The translations under genes and the position numbers were made by a program. Below are positions 57,000-64,000 of a DNA stretch of 64,000 nt, in pieces. The DNA comes from Abyssibacter profundi (GTDB taxonomy: Bacteria; Pseudomonadota; Gammaproteobacteria; Nevskiales; OUC007), in contig NZ_QEQK01000003.1 in the NCBI RefSeq assembly GCF_003151135.1, forward strand, positions 235,526-299,525, written 5' to 3'. Within the stretch, counting starts at the first letter, position 1. Every line of letters starts with the position of its first letter. A model generated the notes under the pieces. The model searched no databases. It worked only from the letters and a program-made list of their open reading frames with translations, and was not told the DNA's origin.

Positions 57000-57064
57000 C
57001 CGCGCCCGTTTCTTGTCGTCGCACCCGCGGCGGCTACCTAGCAACACCGACGGAGGTGGCTTGA

Positions 57065-57388
57065 ATGGACGCCTTGCAACGCATCAAGCAGAAAGTCGAC
57101 GAGAACCCCATCCTCATTTTTATGAAGGGCTCTCCAGATTTTCCGCAGTGCGGTTTTTCTGCACGCGCATCGCAGGCGCTGAATGCCTGTGGCGTGCCTT
57201 ACGCATACGTGAACATCTATGAAGATGAAGAGATCTACCGGTCTCTGCCCAAGTTTGCGAACTGGCCCACGTTCCCTCAGCTGTACGTCAAGGGCGAGTT
57301 GATTGGCGGCTGCGATATCACGCTGGATCTGTACCAGACCGGCGAACTGCAGCGCATGCTGAAAGAAGCGGCTGGCGTCGAGGCCTAA
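57065..57388 (+). CDS. grxD: Monothiol glutaredoxin (Grx4 type)
   Basis: A 107-residue CGFS glutaredoxin that carries and transfers [2Fe-2S] clusters. Key segments: IFMKGSPDFPQCGFSARASQALNACG with the CGFS motif and preceding Lys, and LPKFANWPTFPQLYVKGELIGGCDITLDLYQTGELQRML with the cis-Pro TFP and the GGCD glutathione-binding motif. ATG 57065 follows GGAGG. It diverges from sodB. Confidence 0.95.
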   Translation: MDALQRIKQKVDENPILIFMKGSPDFPQCGFSARASQALNACGVPYAYVNIYEDEEIYRSLPKFANWPTFPQLYVKGELIGGCDITLDLYQTGELQRMLKEAAGVEA

Positions 57389-57409
57389 TGGTCCACGCCG
57401 CTGCCCGAG

Positions 57410-57433
57410 CGCCCGCCTTGTGCGGGCGTTTTT
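57410..57433 (+). terminator. Intrinsic terminator of grxD, abutting hslR
   Basis: Stem CGCCCGC with GCGGGCG, loop CTTGT, then TTTTT (57429-57433). It ends only 4 bases before the hslR ATG. Confidence 0.75.
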
Positions 57434-57437
57434 GTTC

Positions 57438-57857
57438 ATGAGTCGTCGCAAGCCCGAGGCGGCGGCCGACGCGGCGACGGCACGCCTGGATGTGTGGCTG
57501 TGGGCGGTGCGGCTGTTCAAGACGCGGGCCATGGCCCAGGACGCGATCCGACGGGGTCACGTGCAGGTTAACGGTCAGGACGCCAAGCCCTCGCGCGGAC
57601 TTCGCGTGGGTGACACGGTGTTCGTCGAGCGCCAGGGCGTGCGGGACGAAGTCGAAGTGTGCGAGTTGCTGAGCAAGCGGGTGAGTGCGACGCGGGCGGC
57701 AGAAGCGCTGCAGCGCACGCCGTCTGGTGAGCAGATGCAGGCGGCGGATGTGGAGCGTCGGCGCGTGGAACGCTTGCAGAATCGTCCGGTGGCACCGCCG
57801 CAGCGACCGAATCGTCAGAACCGGCGTGCCATTCGCCAATTCAAGGAGCGGGGCTGA
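57438..57857 (+). CDS. hslR: Heat-shock RNA-binding protein Hsp15 (S4 domain)
   Basis: A 139-residue S4 RNA-binding protein (ARLDVWLWAVRLFKTRAMAQDAIRRGHVQVNGQDAKPSRGLRVGDTVFVERQG) with a long basic C-terminal tail (RRRVERLQNRPVAPPQRPNRQNRRAIRQFKERG). Hsp15 rescues stalled 50S-nascent-chain-tRNA complexes after heat shock. ATG 57438 comes directly after the grxD terminator, without a ribosome-binding site; a GTG at 57420 lies in the terminator loop. No RpoH-type promoter was found. Confidence 0.92.
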   Translation: MSRRKPEAAADAATARLDVWLWAVRLFKTRAMAQDAIRRGHVQVNGQDAKPSRGLRVGDTVFVERQGVRDEVEVCELLSKRVSATRAAEALQRTPSGEQMQAADVERRRVERLQNRPVAPPQRPNRQNRRAIRQFKERG

Positions 57858-57919
57858 CCCTGTCCGCTTTGCGACCAAGGTCGCGGCCCGATGACGTCTC
57901 CGTCGCCGCCTGCGTTTGT

Positions 57920-57925
57920 TAGAAT
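57920..57925 (+). promoter_or_regulatory. Candidate -10 box of icd
   Basis: TAGAAT 75 bases before the icd ATG, in TAGAATCCCG context like the rpsF promoter. No clear -35 hexamer. Confidence 0.3.
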
Positions 57926-57999
57926 CCCGGGAATCAACCGGGGGCGGCTGACGCCGCGATGCCCCGCTTCACGCAACCACGAATCTGAGGAGAGCCCGA

Positions 58000-59763
58000 A
58001 TGGGTTACAAGCACATCCGATATCCGTCAGACGGCGAGAAGATCACGGTCAAAGATGGCCAGCTGAAAGTGCCGGACAACCCGATCCTCGGATATGTGGA
58101 GGGCGATGGCATCGGCCCTGACATCACCAAGGCCTGTCTGCGGATCTGGGACGCCGCGGTCGAGATTGCCTATAACGGCCGCCGGAAGGTGCACTGGGCC
58201 GAGCTGTTTCTGGGCGAGAAGGCCGCGGGTCTGTATGACGGGGACTACTTTCCGGCCGAGACGCTGGAGGCCGTTAAGGACCTGATCGTCGCCATCAAGG
58301 GGCCGCTGACCACCCCGGTGGGCGGCGGCTTCCGCAGCCTGAACGTGGCCCTGCGCCAGGAGCTGGATCTCTACGCCTGCGTGCGCCCGGTGCGCCATTA
58401 CGCCGGCGTGCCCAGCCCGCTGAAAAAGCCGGAGAAGGTCGATGTCGTGATCTTCCGCGAGAACACCGAAGACGTTTACTCGGGCATTGAGTTCCAGTCG
58501 GGCTCCGACGATCAGAAGAAGCTGGAAACCTTCCTGCGCGATGAGATGGGCGCTACCTTCTTCGATGAGTCGGGTCTGGGCGTCAAGCCGATCTCGCCAT
58601 TTGCGACCAAGCGTCTGGTGCGTAAGGCGATTCAGTACGCCATCGACAACGGTCGCGAGTCCGTCACGCTGGTGCACAAAGGCAACATCATGAAGTTCAC
58701 GGAAGGTGCCTTCCGGAACTGGGGTTACGAAGTGGCCCGCGAGGAATTCGGCGAGCTGACCATTACCGAGGACGAGCTGTACAGCGAGTACAACGGTCGT
58801 GCCCCTGAAGGCAAGGTGGTCATCAAGGACCGCATCGCCGACATCATCTTCCAGCTCATGTTGCTGCGTCCGGATGAGTTCGACGTGCTGGCCACGATGA
58901 ACCTCAATGGTGACTACCTGTCCGATGCCTGCGCGGCCGAGGTGGGCGGTGTTGGCATTGCCCCGGGCGCCAACATGGCCGATCACGTGGCCGTGTTCGA
59001 GGCCACGCACGGCACGGCACCCAAGTACGCCAATCAGAACAAGGTCAACCCCGGTTCGCTGCTGTTCTCCGGCGTCATGATGCTGGAATACATCGGTTGG
59101 CAGGAAGCGGCCGACCTGATCACGCTCAGCTACCCCGAGGTGATCCGCGACAAGATCGTGACCTACGATTTCGCCCGTCAGATCGATGGTGCCACGGAAG
59201 TGGGTACCAGCCAGTTTGCCGACGCTTTGATCGAGCAGATGCGCGGCGGTATCGACCTGGAAGCCAAGCGCAAGCAGCGCCACGAGCAGCTGGTCAAGGA
59301 ACGCAAGCAGCGTGAGATTCGCCGCCTGCTCGAGCCGCTGGAGGAGATGATCGCCACCGGCCGCACGCCGCAGACCGTGTCCGACATCATGACCCGCACG
59401 CTGATTACCGTGGCCGATAGCGCCTCGGTTGATGAGGCCATGCACCTCATGCAGTCGGAAAATGTGTCCAGTATCGTCGTCGAACCGAATGACGCCGGTG
59501 AGTGGGGCATCATGACCCGCCGCGATATCGTCACCAAGATTGTGCGGTCCAACCTGTCGCCTACGGACACCACCGTTGGCGAGATTTGCTCACGCCCGGT
59601 GTTTGCCGTGCCGCCGGACATGTCGCTGCGCGAAGCCGCCAGCGCTATGGCCGACAAGAACTTCTCGCGGCTGCTGGTGGAGAAGGATGGCGACATGATC
59701 GGTATCGCCTCCGAGACCGACATTTTCGAGACGGTCGAGCGCTTTGGCTGGGCGGCTGAATAG
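58000..59763 (+). CDS. icd: NADP-dependent isocitrate dehydrogenase with C-terminal CBS-domain pair
   Basis: A 587-residue fusion. Residues about 1-420 are a complete isocitrate dehydrogenase: [69 protein letters not shown]. The NADP-selecting residues match E. coli Icd ([26 protein letters not shown]). The Ser phosphorylated by AceK in E. coli is kept ([13 protein letters not shown]). A charged helical linker ([29 protein letters not shown]) leads to two CBS motifs, about 462-520 ([25 protein letters not shown]) and 530-587 ([54 protein letters not shown]). Adenine nucleotides may control TCA flux here. AATCTGAGGAGAG upstream supports the start. Confidence 0.93.
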   Translation: MGYKHIRYPSDGEKITVKDGQLKVPDNPILGYVEGDGIGPDITKACLRIWDAAVEIAYNGRRKVHWAELFLGEKAAGLYDGDYFPAETLEAVKDLIVAIKGPLTTPVGGGFRSLNVALRQELDLYACVRPVRHYAGVPSPLKKPEKVDVVIFRENTEDVYSGIEFQSGSDDQKKLETFLRDEMGATFFDESGLGVKPISPFATKRLVRKAIQYAIDNGRESVTLVHKGNIMKFTEGAFRNWGYEVAREEFGELTITEDELYSEYNGRAPEGKVVIKDRIADIIFQLMLLRPDEFDVLATMNLNGDYLSDACAAEVGGVGIAPGANMADHVAVFEATHGTAPKYANQNKVNPGSLLFSGVMMLEYIGWQEAADLITLSYPEVIRDKIVTYDFARQIDGATEVGTSQFADALIEQMRGGIDLEAKRKQRHEQLVKERKQREIRRLLEPLEEMIATGRTPQTVSDIMTRTLITVADSASVDEAMHLMQSENVSSIVVEPNDAGEWGIMTRRDIVTKIVRSNLSPTDTTVGEICSRPVFAVPPDMSLREAASAMADKNFSRLLVEKDGDMIGIASETDIFETVERFGWAAE

Positions 59764-59780
59764 CCGCATCGCCTGACCTG

Positions 59781-59808
59781 AAAAAGGGCCGCTTCTGCGG
59801 CCCTTTTT
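59781..59808 (+). terminator. Intrinsic terminator of icd
   Basis: A perfect 12-bp stem, AAAAAGGGCCGC with GCGGCCCTTTTT, loop TTCT. It works in both directions but serves icd. Confidence 0.85.
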
Positions 59809-59947
59809 CGTAGCTGGCCGACGGCCTGATCTGAACATCGAGGGGCTGGTCCGGTCCCAGTCTTGCGACCACCACAGTTCATTCAACAATCTGGCGCCAC
59901 CGCTGCACCCGGCCGGTGCAGGGCGACGGCGCTCCGAACGGGAGTCT

Positions 59948-61090
59948 ATGCCTGACGATCTGATTGATCAGCTTGAATCCACCCTGCCGCTGGCCGAGCA
60001 CCCACAACTGGGGGTGTTGCTCGGTGCCATGCTCATCGTGCTGGTCACCGGTCTGCTCAATGCGGGCCTGCTGTATTCGCTGCGCGGAGCCCTGCGCCGC
60101 CGCAGCTTTGCCCGCAGCGTTGTCCGCCGCGCACATCGCCCGCTGTTGGCGATTTTGCCGCTGGTGGGTTTGATGACCTACTGGGATGCGCTGCCGGATG
60201 CGCCGGCCTGGGTTGGCCCTGCCGACAAGCTGACGGTGTTGCTGTTCATCTTCGCGCTGACGCTCACAGGCGTGACCGCCGCGCGTGACCTTGGCACTTC
60301 GTACCTGCGCGCCACGGAGCCGGGGGCGGAGCAGGGCGACCACCGGGCGCGCCGCATTCACACCCAGGCCCAGTTGTTGGCGCGGATTGTCGCCTTTCTG
60401 GTGGCCGTGGTCGGCGTGGCGGCCGCGCTGATGACCTTTCCGGGCGTGCGCCAGATCGGCGCCAGCATGTTGGCCTCTGCCGGTGTGGCCGGCATCGTCA
60501 TCGGTTTTGCCGCCCGTCCAGTGCTCTCAAACCTGCTCGCGGGCGTTCAGATTGCCCTGACCCAACCCATCCGGCTGCGTGATTCCGTGGTCGTGGAGGG
60601 CGAATGGGGATGGATAGAGGAAATCCGCGCGACCTACGTCGTGGTCCGCATCTGGGACCGTCGTCGGCTGCTGCTGCCACTGCAGTGGTTTATCGATCAC
60701 CCGTTTGAGAACTGGACGCGGACCAGCTCCAATCTCATCGGCGTTGTTTCGCTATGGGTGGACTATCGCATGCCCATGCAGCCGCTCCGCGAGGACGTGA
60801 CCCGGCTGTGCGAAGCCTCGGATTTCTGGGACGGGGATCTGGCCATTCTGCAGGTTGTTGATAGCACCGAACGCGGCGTGCGGGTGCGGGCACTGGTCAC
60901 CGCGGCCGATGGTCCACGGACCTGGGAGTTGCGCTGCCTGGTTCGCGAAGGCCTGATCGACTACGTCCAGCGCGAGTATCCGGGATATTTGCCGCGTGTG
61001 CGGGCCGAGCTCTCCGGTGCAGACGAACCTGCGGGCGACGACGGGCCCAAGGTGTTGCCGCGCGACGCACACTCCGCCCTGACCGGATAG
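59948..61090 (+). CDS. MscS-family mechanosensitive ion channel
   Basis: A 380-residue inner-membrane channel. Four to five N-terminal helices (GVLLGAMLIVLVTGLLNAGLLYSL, RPLLAILPLVGLMTYW, LLFIFALTLTGVTAA, LLARIVAFLVAVVGVAAALM) precede the pore helix ASMLASAGVAGIVIGFAARPVLSNLLAGVQIALTQPIRLRDSVVVEGEWGWIEEIRATYVVVRIWDRRRLLLPLQWF, the MscS beta domain. The C-terminal region resembles other long MscS homologues. It releases solutes on hypo-osmotic shock. ATG 59948 follows GGGAG. Confidence 0.92.
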   Translation: MPDDLIDQLESTLPLAEHPQLGVLLGAMLIVLVTGLLNAGLLYSLRGALRRRSFARSVVRRAHRPLLAILPLVGLMTYWDALPDAPAWVGPADKLTVLLFIFALTLTGVTAARDLGTSYLRATEPGAEQGDHRARRIHTQAQLLARIVAFLVAVVGVAAALMTFPGVRQIGASMLASAGVAGIVIGFAARPVLSNLLAGVQIALTQPIRLRDSVVVEGEWGWIEEIRATYVVVRIWDRRRLLLPLQWFIDHPFENWTRTSSNLIGVVSLWVDYRMPMQPLREDVTRLCEASDFWDGDLAILQVVDSTERGVRVRALVTAADGPRTWELRCLVREGLIDYVQREYPGYLPRVRAELSGADEPAGDDGPKVLPRDAHSALTG

Positions 61091-61107
61091 CCGGATCGCT
61101 CAGGGCG
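61075..61107. other. Hairpin spanning the stops of convergent MscS and amidase genes
   Basis: CGCCCTGA (61075-61082) pairs with TCAGGGCG (61100-61107), with an inner CCGG/CCGG pair. It includes the MscS stop codon and the amidase stop region. Without T-runs the terminator role is tentative. Confidence 0.4.
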
Positions 61108-62953
61108 AGATGCCCAACAGCTCTTCCAGCGCCTGGATGTAGGTCTCGATCGGGAGGTCTTCCGGTGCTGCCGAGGCTGCGGTCATCAAGGCTTGTTGCT
61201 GGCGTGCGTTGAACTGCGCGATGGTCTCGATTTCGGTGCCGGTGGCCGGAACGATGTCCGGTGGCGCCCGGTGCAATGTCGCCTGCTCGTAGTCGTAGGC
61301 AATGCCGATGCCCGTGCCCTCGTCGAAGCGGCGCACGAAAATCTCCATGCCACGCGGCGTGCCGGCGTCGGTGTCGAAGCCAACCGGCACGACGATGCTG
61401 CCCATATGTGTTGTCGAGCCCAGGTCACAGGTGCGTCCGCCCGACGGGCCGGGGCTGAGGACGAAGGCATCCAGTCGCACCTGGTTGCCGTCGGCATCGA
61501 GCACCGGGTCGCCGTTCTCGTCGACCAGTGCATCCATGATGCCTTCCACATAGGCCCGCTCAGCGGCCATGGCATCCAGCTGTTCCGGGGCGCCGGGTTG
61601 ATCAGGGTCACCCTGGGCGCCGAGTGCGACTAAAGCGGCGCTACGCGGGCCGGTGCGCCCGGTTTCGAGAATGCCTTCAATGCCCGTGCAGGACTCGCGG
61701 CCATTGCTGCGACCGCTATTGAGGCTGGAAAGGCAGGCCCGCGGGCTCGATCCGCCCTCCATTTCGAAGATACTGAAGTAGTCCCCGACATCGTAGTTTT
61801 GATTGCCGGCCCCCCGACTGGTGAATTCGGGGAGGTAGATGTCGTAGATATGTGCGCCCATGGCTTCCATTTGGGCCACGGCTGCGGCGATCAGCGCTGC
61901 CTGTTGTCCGGTCCCGGCGGGCGTGGTCGAACTGCCAAGCTGGCGCAGCACGCCGATATTGCGACCCGCGACGCCGTGGGCGTCGCGATCGAGATACTCG
62001 GTGTAGCTGGCGGGTCGCTCACCGGCTGGAAACTCCAAGGTTCGAAAGTCTCGTGGATCGACGCTGGCCATCGCGGTCAGCATCAGGGCGCTATCGGTGA
62101 CGGTGCGGGTCATCGGCCCACCGGTGTCACGGGCATGAGACAGCGGGAAGATGCCATGCTGGCTGACCACGCCCATGGACGGCCGGATACCGACCAGCCC
62201 GTTCACCGAGGAGGGGTGGCGGATGGATTGGCAGGTATCCGACCCGGTCCCGCCCAAGGCAAAGTTGGCTGCTAGCGAGGCGCCGGTTCCGGATGAGGAG
62301 CCGGCCGGGGACTCAGCCGTGTTGTAAGGGTTTGAGACCTGGATTGCGCGCGCGGAAAAGCCGGTGGTGAAGTAGGCGAACTCATCCTGGTTGGCCTTGC
62401 CGAGAATGAGTGCACCAGCGGCCCGCAGGCCGCGCACCGATTCGGCGTCTATGCCAGCCTGATGCCCCAGCATGGCATAGCTACCCGAGGTGCTTGGGGC
62501 ATCGAACGTATCGTAGTTGTCCTTGAGCAGGACCGGCATGCAATGCAGGTAACGGTCGCCCACGCCGCCGTCCCGTGCGTACAAGGCATCCAGCTCGGCC
62601 GCCTGGTCCAGCGCAGTCGGGTGGATAAAGAGCGCACCGCGGATGGGCAATCCCCCCGAGGGCTGGGGGTTGTCGTTGTAGGCAAAGATGCGGTCTATGT
62701 ACATCTGTGCCAGTTCCACACAGGTCAGCGGGTCGCCATCTGCTGTGACCTGTTCGCCCGCGAATGCGGCATGGATGTCGGCGGTGGTCGCTTCGATCAG
62801 CTCGAACTGGACGGGCACCGCCGGCGGCTCTGGCGGCGGGGTGGTCGGATGTCCCCCACCCACGGGCTCGCTGGTGGCAGGACTTTGACCACAGGCGAAT
62901 AGCCCGAGGCAGATGGAGAGCAGGGTAAGACGGATCAGCGAATTCATAGGCAT
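61100..62953 (-). CDS. Amidase-signature family lipoprotein
   Basis: A 617-residue amidase with a lipoprotein-type signal (LTLLSICLGLFACGQSPATSEP). The Ser-cisSer-Lys triad is present: catalytic Lys in MPVLLKDNYDTFDAPSTSGSYAML, glycine/serine motif in NTAESPAGSSSGTGASLAANFALGGTGSDTCQSIRHPSSVNGLVGIRPSMGVVS, and the conserved SHARDTGGPMTRTVTDSALML. It hydrolyses an unknown amide in the envelope. The upstream in-frame ATG at 62953 and the ATG at 62947 are both possible starts; no strong ribosome-binding site is visible. Confidence 0.9.
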   Translation of the reverse strand: MPMNSLIRLTLLSICLGLFACGQSPATSEPVGGGHPTTPPPEPPAVPVQFELIEATTADIHAAFAGEQVTADGDPLTCVELAQMYIDRIFAYNDNPQPSGGLPIRGALFIHPTALDQAAELDALYARDGGVGDRYLHCMPVLLKDNYDTFDAPSTSGSYAMLGHQAGIDAESVRGLRAAGALILGKANQDEFAYFTTGFSARAIQVSNPYNTAESPAGSSSGTGASLAANFALGGTGSDTCQSIRHPSSVNGLVGIRPSMGVVSQHGIFPLSHARDTGGPMTRTVTDSALMLTAMASVDPRDFRTLEFPAGERPASYTEYLDRDAHGVAGRNIGVLRQLGSSTTPAGTGQQAALIAAAVAQMEAMGAHIYDIYLPEFTSRGAGNQNYDVGDYFSIFEMEGGSSPRACLSSLNSGRSNGRESCTGIEGILETGRTGPRSAALVALGAQGDPDQPGAPEQLDAMAAERAYVEGIMDALVDENGDPVLDADGNQVRLDAFVLSPGPSGGRTCDLGSTTHMGSIVVPVGFDTDAGTPRGMEIFVRRFDEGTGIGIAYDYEQATLHRAPPDIVPATGTEIETIAQFNARQQQALMTAASAAPEDLPIETYIQALEELLGISP

Positions 62954-63080
62954 TGGCGGGACGGTGGTTGCCGTGCGTGGCGACGGCGGTCACAGGCACC
63001 GCAAGCTTGGTGCCATGTGACAACATGGCTGGCGGATGCGGGCATTGAGTTCCTGAGCGACCCCGCCTAGTGTTCGCGCC

Positions 63081-63839
63081 ATGACTGCCTCGCAATCCAT
63101 TGCCCTCGTACTGGTCGGTGACGAGTTGTTGTCCGGCCGGCGGCGGGACAAGCATCTGCCGCATTTCGCTGCAGTGTTCGCGGCCCGTGGGTTAAGCCTG
63201 CGGCAGGTCTGGATCATTGGCGACGGGCGCGCCGATGTGGCCCGTGTGCTCGGCGATGCCCGCGCGCTGGGCTGTCCATTCATCTGCTGCGGCGGCATTG
63301 GCGCCACGCCTGACGATCAGACACGTCAGGCCGCCGCGCAGGCATTCGAGCGGCCGCTGAGGATTCATCCAGACGGCCAGACGCTGCTCGAGTCTTTGTA
63401 CGGCGAACGCACCTACCCCCACCGGATTCGCATGGTCGAGTTCCCGGAAGGGGCCGAACTCATCCCCAATCCGGTGAACCAGGTTCCGGGGTTCGCCCTC
63501 GGCGATGGCTACTTCCTGCCGGGTTTTCCCGAGATGGCCTGGCCGATGGCGGAGTGGGTGCTGGAGCGTCGGTTCGGCGAGGTCGATGCCTCGGCGGCGC
63601 TGGTCACCTGCCGACTGGGGTTTCGGCAGGTTCCGGAATCTGACCTGATCCCGCTGCTGGATGACATCGGGGCCGAACACCCTCGTGTTCGCCTGTCCTG
63701 CCTGCCCAGCATGCGCGATGGGTTTCCTGTCGAGGTCGGTGCCACGGGACGCGCGCCGGATGCCCAGGCGGCGATCCAGGCCTTCGAGGCCGGTGCGCGG
63801 GCTGCGGGGTTGGAGCCCCATGCGCTAGGGAAGCGCTGA
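63081..63839 (+). CDS. Molybdopterin-binding domain protein (CinA N-terminal/MoeA-like)
   Basis: A 252-residue single-domain protein of the MoCF_biosynth fold: ALVLVGDELLSGRRRDKHLPHFAAVFAARGLSLRQVWIIGDGRADVARVL, FICCGGIGATPDDQTRQAAAQAF, FPEGAELIPNPVNQVPGFALGDGYFLPGFPEMAW. It resembles the N-terminal part of CinA, without the C-terminal deamidase; relatives hydrolyse or handle nucleotide-derived cofactors. The last four residues and the stop (LGKR, TGA at 63837-63839) are encoded by the left end of a repeat, so the native C-terminus may have been replaced. Confidence 0.82.
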   Translation: MTASQSIALVLVGDELLSGRRRDKHLPHFAAVFAARGLSLRQVWIIGDGRADVARVLGDARALGCPFICCGGIGATPDDQTRQAAAQAFERPLRIHPDGQTLLESLYGERTYPHRIRMVEFPEGAELIPNPVNQVPGFALGDGYFLPGFPEMAWPMAEWVLERRFGEVDASAALVTCRLGFRQVPESDLIPLLDDIGAEHPRVRLSCLPSMRDGFPVEVGATGRAPDAQAAIQAFEAGARAAGLEPHALGKR

Positions 63840-64000
63840 TTTATCTGCGCCGCCAAGTTGCTGCCTGCAAACAGGCCAGGCAAGGCGCGAGGAGCGAAGT
63901 TTGGTCATTCCAAATGAGCGACGAGCAACGCAGTCTGGCCTGTTTGCAGGCGCAATCCAGACGGAACGGGCCGGTTTTCCCGCGATCCTGCGTTGTCGTT
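63825..64000. repeat. Long form of a dispersed hairpin repeat, cut by the window end
   Basis: Starts CTAGGGAAGCGCTGATT, like 42339. Inside, CTGCAAACAGGCCAG (63865-63879) pairs with CTGGCCTGTTTGCAG (63935-63949), and TTTGG-TCATT-CCAAA (63900-63914) sits at the centre, forming a long hairpin. No coding sequence is seen. A matching right end (ATCAGCGCTTCCC type) would be expected past the window. Confidence 0.7.

Larger units (their letters stand above)
56753..57064. other. 312-base intergenic region between divergent sodB and grxD
   Basis: It holds the sodB leader and promoter on minus, the grxD -10 box and leader on plus, and a small GC hairpin near 56786-56804 (GGCGCCCG/CGCGCC context) in the sodB leader. 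The few open frames here are unsupported. No Fur box or small RNA gene could be recognised with confidence. Confidence 0.5.

Noticed and set aside
58027..59445. A 472-codon open frame antisense to icd
   Set aside because: The same codon-bias shadow; no ribosome-binding site and no recognisable family, whereas the opposite strand encodes a complete isocitrate dehydrogenase.

Overview
The window is chromosomal DNA from a GC-rich, Gram-negative bacterium, most likely a free-living gammaproteobacterium. The basis is the gene order (rnr/rlmB, rpsF-rpsR-rplI-dnaB-alr-radA, ypjD-ffh-rpsP-rimM-trmD-rplS), an RpoH-type htpG promoter, and outer-membrane genes (SppA, RND efflux with a TolC-like channel, several lipoproteins). 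The genus cannot be read from the sequence. I see no rRNA, tRNA, CRISPR array, transposase or prophage.

Layout. 1-6.3 kb: the 3' end of rnr, an OmpA-type lipoprotein, rlmB, the S6/S18/L9 operon, dnaB and alr. 6.3-10.5 kb (minus): an FHA protein, a PP2C phosphatase and a CHASE2-Ser/Thr kinase, placed between alr and radA. 10.7-14.8 kb: radA and a large lipoprotein penicillin-acylase homologue that looks naturally circularly permuted. 14.8-21.6 kb: a CorC/HlyC-type CBS membrane protein, ypjD, an MBL-fold cyclic-nucleotide phosphodiesterase-like gene, and the ffh-rpsP-rimM-trmD-rplS block. 21.6-27.7 kb: a sensor with no output domain, htpG behind a heat-shock promoter, a frameshifted YcbB-type L,D-transpeptidase, and a YcbK/M15-like endopeptidase with a dockerin-like calcium loop.

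27.8-34.3 kb: a TetR-controlled efflux operon (tetR-tolC-mfp-rnd) with two tandem operators. 34.3-43.9 kb: a 59-residue acidic lipoprotein, small membrane and esterase genes, class II aldolase, trxB with a peroxiredoxin, a PQQ-type sugar dehydrogenase, sppA and two alpha/beta hydrolases flanking a near-perfect palindrome. 44-49.5 kb: an MMPL exporter fused to a cyclic-nucleotide-binding domain with a LolA-like partner, a GDPD and metC. 49.5-55.2 kb: an alanine/Na+ symporter, nadC and an ergothioneine cluster (egtB, egtC, egtD). 55.2-64 kb: argF, sodB, grxD, hslR, an isocitrate dehydrogenase-CBS fusion, an MscS-type channel, an amidase and a molybdopterin-binding protein. The last gene ends inside a hairpin-rich repeat related to the palindrome at 42.3 kb.

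Themes: thiol and oxidative-stress defence (trxB/peroxiredoxin, SodB, Grx4, ergothioneine), envelope homeostasis (L,D-transpeptidase, endopeptidase, RND and MMPL exporters) and adenine-nucleotide sensing (two CBS proteins, a cNMP-binding domain and a candidate cyclic-nucleotide phosphodiesterase). The most unusual single items are the permuted acylase, the IDH-CBS and MMPL-cNMP fusions, and the repeat family that supplies stop codons to neighbouring genes.
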